Source: Bradyrhizobium sp. CCBAU 51765
GTDB taxonomy: Bacteria; Pseudomonadota; Alphaproteobacteria; Rhizobiales; Xanthobacteraceae
DNA length: 64,000 nt
Assembly (NCBI RefSeq): GCF_015291725.1
Contig: NZ_CP030038.1
Span: forward strand, 5,817,001 to 5,881,000
Reading direction: 5' to 3'
Position numbers and translations under genes: made by a program. Each line of letters starts with the position of its first letter. Position 1 is the stretch's first letter. Positions 18,101-25,152 of the stretch are shown one piece after another. The notes under the pieces are model-generated. The model did no database searches, was not told the origin of the DNA, and saw only the letters and a program-made list of their open reading frames with translations.

Positions 18101-18439
18101 CTCCGTCTTGAGATCCTTCGGGTACTCGAACGGAAAACTGTCGGCATAAGGCTCGACGAAGAAGTCGAACGGGTTGACCACGGTCATCTGCGCCGTGAAG
18201 TCGACCTCGAATTTCAGCTCGGTGGTCTTTTCCGGAAAGACATAGCGCGCGAGCCAATTGCCTTGCGGATCCTGCTGCCAATTCACGAAATGATTGGATG
18301 GCGTGACCTTGAGCGAATAGCTCAGGATCGGCGTGCGCGTATGCGGCGCCGGCCGCAGACGGATGGTCTGCGGGCCAAGGTCGATCGGGCGGTCGTATTT
18401 GTAGTGCGTAACGTGGTGTAATGCGACGTAGATCGACAC
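15170..18439 (-). CDS. large transglutaminase-like protein with DUF2126 C-terminal domain
   Basis: The 1089-residue product has an N-terminal transglutaminase beta domain (IYVALHHVTHYKYDRPIDLG), then a papain-like core with Cys in SCAGSCRDSAWLL (about residue 178), His in DLHAWAEVYLPG and Asp in GFDATSG. A long DUF2126 region follows (HTGTGGGNHVVVGG, SLSYFFSGLFIGPTSQAPR, DKLYSPEGPTGRLG), a domain seen almost only with ATP-grasp/alpha-E genes. GTG at 18439 is preferred because family members start at this residue and a GGAG site lies upstream; an ATG at 18496 would add 19 unrelated residues. It is the first gene of the three-gene operon, 27 bp upstream of the ATP-grasp fusion. Confidence 0.88.
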   Translation of the reverse strand: MSIYVALHHVTHYKYDRPIDLGPQTIRLRPAPHTRTPILSYSLKVTPSNHFVNWQQDPQGNWLARYVFPEKTTELKFEVDFTAQMTVVNPFDFFVEPYADSFPFEYPKDLKTELAPYLETVKPDRLFAQYLDSIPTEAPNTVNFLVDLNRELQKKIRYIIRMEPGVQTPEETLASCAGSCRDSAWLLIQTFRHLGLAARFVSGYLIQIRPDIDPIEGPPEVENDFTDLHAWAEVYLPGAGWIGFDATSGMLAGEGHIPVAATPHYRSAAPISGGAGFAEVEFAFDMSVRRIREAPRITKPFSDEAWARLNDLGEQVDGDLAAQDVRLTMGGEPTFVSVDDLEAAEWNTDAVGPTKRALGDDLIRRLRRRFAPGGLLHYGQGKWYPGESLPRWAFGLYWRKDGVPIWRNADLIARIENPRRAEVKDAEAFMEGTAARLGLDAGYIIPAYEDTAYWLQKEAELPVNVDPSDSKLSDPEARARMARVFNEGLNTPRGFVLPVQRWNAPPRWRSERWQLRRNHLFLMPGDSPLGLRLPIGSLGYVPPNQYPYIVEQDPMEARDKLPVFTLAARPESPPRAAPEQLNTSVPVRTAMSVEVRDGVLCAFMPPVERIEDYLELVAALEATAEEMQLQVHVEGYPPPFDPRIEVIKVTPDPGVIEINVQPAKSWRDAVEITSGLYEDAAKVRLGANRFLVDGRHTGTGGGNHVVVGGSSPQDSPFLRRPDLLKSLVLYWQRHPSLSYFFSGLFIGPTSQAPRIDEARHDSIYELDIALSHVPPPGTQAPLWLVDRLFRHLLVDITGNTHRAEICIDKLYSPEGPTGRLGLVEFRALEMPPDPRMSLAQQLLIRALIAKMWREPQAGKFVRWGTALHDRFMLPHFIWDDFLEVLGELKQFGYPFEPEWYLAQLEFRFPAFGRVHHGGVTLELRQALEPWHVLGEEGSAGGTVRYVDSSVERLQVKAEGFVEGRHIVTCNGRRLPMTPTGRSTEAVAGVRFKAWQPASGLHPTIPVHAPLTFDLIDTWNGRSLGGCVYHVAHPGGRSYDTKPVNTYEAEARRLARFQDHGHTPGPMQPPPEERTNEFPLTLDLRTPLLQ

Positions 18440-18592
18440 GGGGTACGATGCTCCAGCAGCTTTTTTGAGCAGAACACCTGAACTCAGCGCGATCAAGCAC
18501 TAACAACGGGCAGAGGGTGCCTAGGTAAGGTGCGGGCCGATCTACGAGCACTCGCTCAGACTTGAAAGTTTGGCGCTCTGACCTTTCCACAG

Positions 18593-18673
18593 CGTCATGG
18601 CCGGGCTTGGCCATCCACGACCTTTGCCGCGGCACGAAGAACGTGGATGCCCGGGACAGGCCCGGGCATGACG
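18593..18673. repeat. intergenic palindrome (GTCATGGCCGGG...CCCGGGCATGAC)
   Basis: An imperfect inverted repeat with arms CGTCATGGCCGGGC and GCCCGGGCATGACG encloses an inner repeat (ATCCACG/CGTGGAT). It lies between the start of the large transglutaminase gene and the stop of the chemoreceptor gene. It resembles the GTCAT-bounded palindromes elsewhere in the window and carries no coding signal. Confidence 0.7.
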
Positions 18674-18715
18674 ACCTCTTGTGGGTCTACGTGCGATTAC
18701 GCCTATAGCGCAGCG

Positions 18716-20020
18716 CTACGCCGCCGAGGTCAGCCGCTGCAGGAACTGCGTCACCTCGCGCCGGAGCGTCTCGACCTCGCCGTGGACGCGTTCGGAGGCG
18801 CTGTTGACGCGGCTTGCCACACGGCCGGTGTCGGCGGCGGCTTCGCTGATGCCGGTGACGTTGGAAGACACCTGCGTGGTGCTGGCCGAGGCCTCCTGGA
18901 CATTGCGGGCGATCTCGCGGGTGGCGAGACCCTGCTGCTCGATGGAGGTCGCGATCGCGGCGGTGATCCCGTCGATCTCGGCGATGGTCTGCGCGATCGC
19001 CTCGACCGCCGCGACCGAATTGGTCGTCGACTGCTGCATCTCGCCGACCTTGGCGCTGATCTCCTCGGTCGCCTTCGCGGTCTGGTTGGCGAGGCTCTTG
19101 ACCTCGGAGGCCACCACCGCGAAGCCGCGGCCGGCTTCCCCTGCCCGCGCCGCCTCGATGGTGGCGTTGAGCGCCAGGAGGTTGGTCTGCTCGGCGATCT
19201 CGCTGATCAGCCTGACCACGTCGCCGATCCGCAGCGCCGCGTCGGCGAGCGAGCGGATCTCGCTGCCGGCGCGATTGGCCTCGTTCACCGCCCGTCCCGT
19301 GCTCGCGGTCGAGCCGGCCACCTGACGGCCGATCTCGGCGATCGATGACGCCAGCTCTTCTGCCGCGCTCGCCACCGTCGCGACGTTGCTGGAGGCTTGA
19401 TCGGACGCGCTGCGCACGCCGGAGGTCTGACGGTTCGTCGTCTCGGCCGCCGCGGCCATCTGGCCGGCGTCGGATTCGAGATCGGTCGCTGCGCTCATCA
19501 GGCCGCCTGCGACCTCGTCGAGGTGGGTGCCGAACTGCTTGGCGAGCTCCGCGATCTCGACGACGCGGCGGCCGAGGCTGTCGGTGCCGGCATTGATGAC
19601 GACCGCCGAGCGACGGAACGAGCCGGGCAGACCTCGCGCGAGGATCTTGCGGAAATACTTGCCGCGGCTCGCATAGTCCATCGACGCCGAGGCCTCGCGG
19701 ACGAAGGCGTCGGTGATGTCGAGCATGTCGTTGACGGATTTCTGGATCGCGCCGATCCGTCCGGCCTGCCGCTCGCTCATGATGCGCGCTTCGAGATCGC
19801 CATGCGCCGCCTTGCGGCACACATCGGCCACCTCGTCGACGGCCACCGCCGTGCGATGCTGGCACCAGACGGCGTAGCCGAGCAACGCGACCGTCGCGCC
19901 GAGCAAGACAGCACTGCCGATTCCGGTTGCTCCGAGAAGCGAGAGAACGAACGCAACGACGGCAAGAACACACGCGAGCGCGGTCGCTCCCTGCGCCTTA
20001 GAGAGAGAGCACAAATTCAT
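18716..20020 (-). CDS. methyl-accepting chemotaxis protein with membrane hairpin and no periplasmic domain
   Basis: The 434-residue receptor has two closely spaced hydrophobic helices at about residues 11-29 and 35-53, so almost nothing is exposed outside. A HAMP-like linker and a long coiled-coil signalling domain follow, with the conserved tip IAEQTNLLALNATIEAARAG. No C-terminal CheR-docking pentapeptide is seen (it ends LQRLTSAA). The ATG at 20020 lies inside the end of the PAS gene, overlapping by 23 bp. It probably senses through its PAS partner, as CetA does with CetB in Campylobacter, rather than through an external ligand domain. Confidence 0.88.
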   Translation of the reverse strand: MNLCSLSKAQGATALACVLAVVAFVLSLLGATGIGSAVLLGATVALLGYAVWCQHRTAVAVDEVADVCRKAAHGDLEARIMSERQAGRIGAIQKSVNDMLDITDAFVREASASMDYASRGKYFRKILARGLPGSFRRSAVVINAGTDSLGRRVVEIAELAKQFGTHLDEVAGGLMSAATDLESDAGQMAAAAETTNRQTSGVRSASDQASSNVATVASAAEELASSIAEIGRQVAGSTASTGRAVNEANRAGSEIRSLADAALRIGDVVRLISEIAEQTNLLALNATIEAARAGEAGRGFAVVASEVKSLANQTAKATEEISAKVGEMQQSTTNSVAAVEAIAQTIAEIDGITAAIATSIEQQGLATREIARNVQEASASTTQVSSNVTGISEAAADTGRVASRVNSASERVHGEVETLRREVTQFLQRLTSAA

Positions 20021-20516
20021 CGTAACCGACACCCTGTTGCTTGAGCAGCCCGACCATCGCCTCGAAGCTCGCATGCATGCCGTCCTTGGCGTTGGCATGC
20101 CGCGCCTCTTCCACGCACAGCGTCTTGTAGATCGGCTTGATGCGCTCGATCTGCGCAGGGTCGGGCTTGCGGCGGTTGGAGTGATAGCCGACGATATTGC
20201 CGCGCTCGTCGAATGTCGGCGTGACGTGGGCGAACACCCAGTAATGACTGCCGTCCTTCGCCAGATTGACGACGTAGGCGAAGATCTCCTGCTTTGACTG
20301 GAGCGTGTCCCACAGCAGCTTGAACACGGCGCGCGGCATGTCGGGATGGCGGATCAGGCTGTGGGGGGCGCCCATCAGCTCCTTCCACGAGTACTTCGCC
20401 ATGCGGATGAAGACGTCGTTGGCGTAGGTGATGCGGCCCTTGAGATCGGTCTTCGATACGATCAGCTCCTCCTCACCGAGGAGATTTTCCACCCCAGTGG
20501 GACGTATCGCCTGCAT
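19998..20516 (-). CDS. single-PAS-domain sensor protein (Aer/CetB-like)
   Basis: The 172-residue cytoplasmic protein carries one PAS fold of the Aer type: SKTDLKGRITYANDVFIRMA, then WKELMGAPHSLIRHPDMP and a KDGSHYWVFAHVTPTFD strand set. Aer-type PAS domains bind FAD and report redox state; FAD binding here is inferred. The ATG at 20516 sits eight bases after a GAGGA site and is preferred over a TTG at 20531. The gene overlaps the downstream receptor gene, giving a two-protein version of the usual Aer fusion. Confidence 0.85.
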   Translation of the reverse strand: MQAIRPTGVENLLGEEELIVSKTDLKGRITYANDVFIRMAKYSWKELMGAPHSLIRHPDMPRAVFKLLWDTLQSKQEIFAYVVNLAKDGSHYWVFAHVTPTFDERGNIVGYHSNRRKPDPAQIERIKPIYKTLCVEEARHANAKDGMHASFEAMVGLLKQQGVGYDEFVLSL

Positions 20517-20761
20517 CGGTTCGATCCTCAAGTAAAGGCCGGCCCCACAACGATGTGGAGCCGCATCACCCCCTATCTACGGCAACAGTGTTAACCAGGT
20601 GTAAGTCGGGGAACTTTTGCGAGCGACGCCGCCTCCGTATCACTACGTAGCGAACCATTGTTGCATGTCGTCGAATCGCATGCGGGCGCCGCAAATGGTC
20701 GCGACTGACAATTGCCAGCTGCTTTTGATTGGGCTCGCGCGACGGCGCTCGCCCAATGCGA

Positions 20762-22285
20762 CTACATTGTCGCGCCGAGCACCCAGGGTGCGAACTCGGC
20801 GCCGCCGAAATCGAAGCTCTCGCTCTTGGTCGGCTGGCCCGAAGCGGTCTTGAGGATGAGATCGAAGATGCGCTGGCCGCACTGCGCGACGCTCTCCTCG
20901 CCTTCGAGGATGGTGCCGCAATTGACGTCCATGTCATCTTCCATTCGCTTGTACATGGGCGTGTTGGTGGCGAGCTTGATCGAGGGCGCCGGCTTGCAGC
21001 CGAACACGCTGCCGCGCCCCGTGGTGAAGCAGACCAGGTTGGCGCCGCCGGCGACCTGCCCGGTCGCAGCCACCGGATCGTAGCCGGGCGTGTCCATGAA
21101 GACGAAGCCCTTCTTGGTGACGGGCTCGGCGTAGCGCAGTACCTCCACGAGGTTGGTGGTGCCGGCCTTGGCCATCGCGCCGAGCGACTTTTCCAGGATC
21201 GTGGTGAGACCGCCGGCCTTGTTGCCGGGGCTGGGATTGGCGTTCATCTCGGCGCCTTCGCGCGTCGTGTACTCGTCCCACCAGCGCATCAGATCGACCA
21301 GCTTCTCGCCGACCTCGCGGCTGACGGCGCGGCGCGTGAGCAGGTGCTCGGCGCCGTAGGTCTCCGGCGTCTCCGACAGGATCACGGTGCCGCCATGGCG
21401 CACGACGAGGTCGCTGGCGGCGCCGAGCGCGGGATTGGCGGATACGCCGGAATAGCCGTCCGAGCCGCCGCATTGCAGGGCTACGGTGAGCTCGCTGGCC
21501 GGCACCGTTTCCCGCCTGACCTTGTTGGCGTCAGCCAGCGCCTCGCGCACGAAGGCAATGCCCGCCTCCACGGTCTTGCGGGTGCCGCCGACCTCCTGGA
21601 TGTCCATCGCGCGCAGGCGGCCGGCGAGCTTCTGCTCTTCCATCAGGCCGCCGATCTGGTTCACCTCGCAGCCGAGGCCGAGCACGATGACATGGGAGAA
21701 ATTGACGTGCCGCGCATAGCCGCCGAGCGTGCGGCGGAGCAGCGCCAAGGGCTCGTTCTGCGTCATGCCGCAGCCGGTCTTGTGAGTCAGCGCGACCACG
21801 CCGTCGACGTTGGGGAAATCGGCCAGCGGATTGTCGCCGGTGAAGGGATTCTTCTTAAAGACGTCGGCGACGAGGCTCGCGACATGCGCGCTGCAATTCA
21901 CCGAGGTGAGGATGCCGATATAGTTGCGCGTGGCGACGCGGCCGTCCGGGCGGCGGATGCCCTCGAAGGTCGCCGGCAGGTCGAAATTCGGCGTCGGCTT
22001 GACGTCGGCGCAATAGGCATAGTCCTTGGCGAAATCGCCCATGCCGCAGTTCTGCACGTGCACATGCTGGCCCGGCGCGATCGGCACCGTGGCAAAGCCG
22101 ATGATCTGGCCGTAGCGCTTGATCGGCTCGCCCTCGGCGATCGGCTTGATCGCGACCTTGTGGCCGGAGGGAATGCGATCGACCGTGGTCACGCCGTCAG
22201 CCACGCTTGTTCCAGGCGGCAGGCTCGCGCGCGCGATGACCACGCCATCATCGGGATGCAGGCGGATGACGGGGCTGATGGTCAT
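20762..22285 (-). CDS. UxaA/GarD-family sugar-acid dehydratase
   Basis: The 507-residue protein has the SAF-domain N-terminus (IRLHPDDGVVIARASLP) and the large altronate/galactarate dehydratase body (RPDGRVATRNYIGILTSVNC, HKTGCGMTQNEPL, CGGSDGYSGVSANPA, SPGNKAGGLTTILEKSLGA, FMDTPGYDPVAATGQVAGGA). These enzymes remove water from sugar acids such as altronate or galactarate, giving 2-keto-3-deoxy acids. A GGAGACTCCC site precedes the ATG. It is the last gene of the hpaR-dehydrogenase-aldolase-dehydratase run. The exact substrate is not decided by sequence. Confidence 0.87.
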   Translation of the reverse strand: MTISPVIRLHPDDGVVIARASLPPGTSVADGVTTVDRIPSGHKVAIKPIAEGEPIKRYGQIIGFATVPIAPGQHVHVQNCGMGDFAKDYAYCADVKPTPNFDLPATFEGIRRPDGRVATRNYIGILTSVNCSAHVASLVADVFKKNPFTGDNPLADFPNVDGVVALTHKTGCGMTQNEPLALLRRTLGGYARHVNFSHVIVLGLGCEVNQIGGLMEEQKLAGRLRAMDIQEVGGTRKTVEAGIAFVREALADANKVRRETVPASELTVALQCGGSDGYSGVSANPALGAASDLVVRHGGTVILSETPETYGAEHLLTRRAVSREVGEKLVDLMRWWDEYTTREGAEMNANPSPGNKAGGLTTILEKSLGAMAKAGTTNLVEVLRYAEPVTKKGFVFMDTPGYDPVAATGQVAGGANLVCFTTGRGSVFGCKPAPSIKLATNTPMYKRMEDDMDVNCGTILEGEESVAQCGQRIFDLILKTASGQPTKSESFDFGGAEFAPWVLGATM

Positions 22286-22304
22286 GGGAGTCTCCTTCGG
22301 AGGC

Positions 22305-22350
22305 GAGTAGCGAATGGAAAAAGGGAGTAGCCCTATTCGCTACTCCCCAT
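22305..22350. repeat. inverted repeat GAGTAGCGAATGG / ATTCGCTACTCC
   Basis: The 84-bp gap between the dehydratase start and the aldolase stop holds an inverted repeat (GGAGTAGC...GCTACTCC, GCGAATGG...CCATTCGC). It could fold as a hairpin in the transcript between the two genes. Confidence 0.65.
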
Positions 22351-22369
22351 TCGCCATTCGCGAGATATC

Positions 22370-23146
22370 TCAGGCCTTGCCGCCTGAATCCTTGCGCGTG
22401 GCATTCACCTGCATCTTGGCGTAGGTCGTCATCAGGCCGACCTCGTTGGACAGCGTCACCAGCTTGAAGCCCATGTTGATGGCGCGCGCCGCGCCCTCCG
22501 CGCCGCTGCAATGGATGCCCGGGTTCAGACCGCGCTTGCCGCACTCCTTGATGATCTTCTCATAGATCGCGAGGATCTCGGGTTCGCTGCGGTCGAGCTT
22601 GGGCTCAAGGCCGTAGGAGAAGCCGAGATCGGACGGGCCGATATAGACCCCGTCGATGCCTTCGACATCGAGGATCGCTTCCATGTTCTCGACCGCGGTC
22701 CGGGTCTCCATCATCGGCAGCAGCACGATCTCGTCGTTGGCCGTCTTCTGGTAGGAGCCGGCGGTGCCGTACATGCCGGCACGGATCGGGCCGTTGGAGC
22801 GGACGCCCTTCGGCGGGTACTTCGAATACGAGACGAGGTTCCGGGCTTCCTGCGGCGTGTTGACCATCGGGCAGATCACGCCATAGGCGCCGCCGTCGAG
22901 CACCTTGCCGATGATGCCGGGCTCGTTCCAGGGCACGCGGACCATCGGCGTGATCGGATGCTTGTCCATGGCCTGGAAGCACTGCACCATCGACAGATAG
23001 TCCTGGACGCCATGCTGCATGTCGACGGTGACGCTGTCGAAGCCGCATTGCGCGATCATCTCGGCCGAGAAGCCGGAGGGTATGGCAAGCCACGCGTTGA
23101 TGACTGCCTTGCCCGACTTCCAGATCTCTTTGACTTTATTCGCCAC
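22370..23146 (-). CDS. HpcH/HpaI-family class II pyruvate aldolase
   Basis: The 258-residue enzyme shows the family pattern: substrate-binding His in VDMQHGVQDY, Arg in MVRVPWNEPG, metal ligand Glu in MMETRTAVEN and Asp in YIGPSDLGFS. It splits 4-hydroxy-2-keto acids into pyruvate and an aldehyde. Two pathways nearby could use it: 4-hydroxy-2-oxoheptanedioate from the hpa genes (HpaI role, giving succinate semialdehyde), or a keto-deoxy sugar acid from the adjacent dehydratase (GarL/RhmA role). The start is GTG at 23146, directly after AAGGAAGG. It lies in the hpaR-led leftward run. Confidence 0.88.
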   Translation of the reverse strand: MANKVKEIWKSGKAVINAWLAIPSGFSAEMIAQCGFDSVTVDMQHGVQDYLSMVQCFQAMDKHPITPMVRVPWNEPGIIGKVLDGGAYGVICPMVNTPQEARNLVSYSKYPPKGVRSNGPIRAGMYGTAGSYQKTANDEIVLLPMMETRTAVENMEAILDVEGIDGVYIGPSDLGFSYGLEPKLDRSEPEILAIYEKIIKECGKRGLNPGIHCSGAEGAARAINMGFKLVTLSNEVGLMTTYAKMQVNATRKDSGGKA

Positions 23147-23231
23147 GTTGCCTTCCTTCTTTGTTGATCTCACTCACTGTCGTTGCAAGCCGCCGGGCCC
23201 GCGCGAAGCGCGGCCCGAGACGGGCTCCGCG

Positions 23232-23299
23232 AAGCAGTCCAGAATTTCTCCACCATGACACTCTGGATTGCTCCGTCACTGGCGCGCCTCGCAATGACG
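23232..23299. repeat. intergenic repeat (AGCAGTCCAGA...TCTGGATTGCT...CGCAATGAC)
   Basis: An imperfect inverted repeat (10 of 11 arm bases pair) ends CTCGCAATGACG. It matches the element at 33367-33453 in its right half. It fills most of the gap between the aldolase start and the dehydrogenase stop. Confidence 0.7.
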
Positions 23300-23307
23300 A
23301 AACGCGT

Positions 23308-24393
23308 CTAAGCCGTCGCCCTCTGGATGCTGACTTCGCTGACGCCGACCTCACGGGCTGTGTTCACTATTGCCGCCCAGGTGTCATCCGGCAAGGGGAT
23401 GCCGTTCCGGGTCCGCTCAGCGCGGGTCTTTCGCTCCGGATCGCCCGGAATCAGCACCTGATCGACCCCGGCCATCGGCTTGGTGGCGCGGATGAAATCG
23501 ACATAGCGCGAGACTTCGGCGTCGAAAAGGTTGGAAGTGTCGACGACTTTCGGATCGACATAGAACGCCAGCATGCCGTTGGCAAAGCGCCGCCCGCCCG
23601 AGGTGGCACCGGTTCCGGTCAGCGCGCCGCCCAGGAGCTCGCACATGAAGGCGAGGCCCGATCCCTTGTGCTCGCCGAAGGCACGGATTGCGCCCGTTCC
23701 CTTGGTGTGATCGCGCGGCCCGTCCGGCGTGTAGGGGCCGTAGAGCACAGCCGGATCCTCGCTCAAGGTCCCGTCGGAATCGACCAGTGCGCCCTTCGGC
23801 AGCTTCTTGCCGCCGCGGCTCGCGACCAGCACCTTGCCCTCGGCGACGACCGAGGTCGCAAAATCCAGCACGATCGGGTCCTGGCCCTCACGCGGGATGC
23901 CGACGCAATACGGCGCAGTCGACAGCCGCTTCTCGACGCCGCCGAACGGGGCGACCAGCAGCGAGCCCGCGGCATTGACGAAATGCACGGAGACGAGACC
24001 TTCGGCCGCGGCCATCTCGGCCCAGTCGCCGACGCGGCCGATATGGCCGGCGTTGCGCAACGCGACCGCGGCAAGCCCGGCCTTCCTGCACTTCTCGATG
24101 CCGATCTGGACCGCCTGCGGCGTCACGGTCTGGCCGTAGCCGAACTTGCCGTCGATCACCGCGAGCGAGGGCGTGTCGAGCACGACCTCCGCGTTCTGAT
24201 TTGGGACGACCGATCCGGTCTTCTGCCAGCGGATATAGACGGGAACGCGGATCACGCCGTGGCTGTCATGGCCGGTCAGGTTCGCCGTGGTCAGATAGGT
24301 GGCGATACGCCTGGCCTCCTCCGGCGAGGACTGCGCATGCGCGAAGACTTCGGCGACGAAGTCGATCAGCTTCTGGACCTGAATGGTGACCAT
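23308..24393 (-). CDS. Ldh/YiaK-family malate/lactate/diketogulonate-type dehydrogenase
   Basis: The 361-residue protein belongs to the NAD(P)-dependent malate/L-lactate dehydrogenase family that lacks a Rossmann fold: TANLTGHDSHGVIRVP at about residues 40-55, then NAGHIGRVGDWAEMAA, APFGG and FGEHKGSGLAFMCELLGGAL. These enzymes reduce or oxidise 2-oxo/2-hydroxy acids. The ATG at 24393 is the family-consistent start; the in-frame extension to 24492 has no similarity. Position between hpaR and the aldolase suggests a role on a keto-acid intermediate of the sugar-acid or aromatic pathway. Confidence 0.87.
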   Translation of the reverse strand: MVTIQVQKLIDFVAEVFAHAQSSPEEARRIATYLTTANLTGHDSHGVIRVPVYIRWQKTGSVVPNQNAEVVLDTPSLAVIDGKFGYGQTVTPQAVQIGIEKCRKAGLAAVALRNAGHIGRVGDWAEMAAAEGLVSVHFVNAAGSLLVAPFGGVEKRLSTAPYCVGIPREGQDPIVLDFATSVVAEGKVLVASRGGKKLPKGALVDSDGTLSEDPAVLYGPYTPDGPRDHTKGTGAIRAFGEHKGSGLAFMCELLGGALTGTGATSGGRRFANGMLAFYVDPKVVDTSNLFDAEVSRYVDFIRATKPMAGVDQVLIPGDPERKTRAERTRNGIPLPDDTWAAIVNTAREVGVSEVSIQRATA

Positions 24394-24510
24394 GACGGCC
24401 TGTCTGCCTCTCCCCGGCGCCGACTTTGCAGCGATCGGCTTCGGCGGCACTTGAGCGAAAAAACGCGACCATGTCCATGGCCGCTGCCGCATGGGAGCGC
24501 ATATCTGCTC

Positions 24511-25041
24511 TCACTCCTCGGGACTTGCTTCCTCGCTGGCGCCGAGCCCGGCGAGACTCCGTTCGAGCTCGCCGAGCATCTCCTGCAATTCGGCAAGCTT
24601 GCGTGCGCCAAAGCGGCGCGTGATCTCCGCGTAAATCGCCTCGGACGTCGGCGCAACCGAGGCCATCAGCTTCACGCCGTCCTTCGAGATCGAGACCATG
24701 CTGCGGCGCTGATCCGCCTTGGCGGTCTTGCGCTCGATCAGGTTGCGCGCTTCGAGATCGCGCAGGATGCGCGACAGGCTCGGCCCGAGCAGGAACGCCG
24801 TGCGCGCGAGTTCCGTGACCTCGACCGCCTCGATGGACGCGAGCGCGCGCAGGATGCGCCATTGCTGCTCGGTCAAGCCGTGCTCGCGCAGCGAGGGACG
24901 AAACTGCCGCATCACCGCCTCGCGCGCCCGCAACAGCGACATCGGCAGCGAGCGCGAGAAATCGCGCATCGGCACCTGTCTCGCGGCAGGCCCTGCGGCA
25001 GGCGCGCCTCCGTTGGCGGGATCGGCGGGTTTCTTCGTCAT
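24511..25041 (-). CDS. hpaR: HpaR-type MarR regulator of homoprotocatechuate degradation
   Basis: The 176-residue protein has a winged helix of the MarR family with the HpaR-specific run SLPMSLLRAREAVMRQFRPS, then LREHGLTEQQWRILRALAS and ELARTAFLLGPSLSRILRDL. HpaR proteins repress hpa genes and release in the presence of the aromatic substrate. The N-terminal ~25 residues are a flexible extension. The gene is divergent from hpaH, and the 111-bp intergenic region holds a perfect 16-bp palindrome likely to be its operator. The ATG has an AAGGGG site. Confidence 0.9.
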   Translation of the reverse strand: MTKKPADPANGGAPAAGPAARQVPMRDFSRSLPMSLLRAREAVMRQFRPSLREHGLTEQQWRILRALASIEAVEVTELARTAFLLGPSLSRILRDLEARNLIERKTAKADQRRSMVSISKDGVKLMASVAPTSEAIYAEITRRFGARKLAELQEMLGELERSLAGLGASEEASPEE

Positions 25042-25093
25042 GACGCCCCTTCAAGCCGCAGAATGTTTGCGGTGCAGCAAGCCCGAATTGTGT

Positions 25094-25122
25094 TTGACGC
25101 ATTCACTTAACATGTTAAGTAT
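25094..25122 (+). promoter_or_regulatory. candidate hpaH promoter
   Basis: TTGACG at 25094-25099 is followed after 16 bp by TAAGTA at 25116-25121, a plausible though weak sigma-70-like pair upstream of hpaH (ATG at 25153). The palindromic candidate operator overlaps the spacer and the -10 box, which would allow direct repression by HpaR. Confidence 0.45.
25105..25120. promoter_or_regulatory. perfect 16-bp palindrome, candidate HpaR operator
   Basis: ACTTAACATGTTAAGT is a perfect inverted repeat with no spacer, located between divergent hpaR and hpaH. MarR-family dimers bind palindromes of about this size. It is AT-rich against a GC-rich background, which makes chance occurrence less likely. 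Confidence 0.75.
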
Positions 25123-25152
25123 CTCCGGGCACCACGATTTGTCAGACTAAAG

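Noticed and set aside
11742..18439. Lanthipeptide or graspetide biosynthesis cluster
   Set aside because: No precursor peptide, leader or exporter gene is visible, and the ATP-grasp is the circularly permuted DUF404/DUF407 type rather than the RimK-like graspetide ligase.
18716..20516. Frameshift splitting a PAS-chemoreceptor fusion
   Set aside because: Both parts have plausible own starts and the PAS protein ends in a family-like C-terminus; kept as two genes with the alternative noted.
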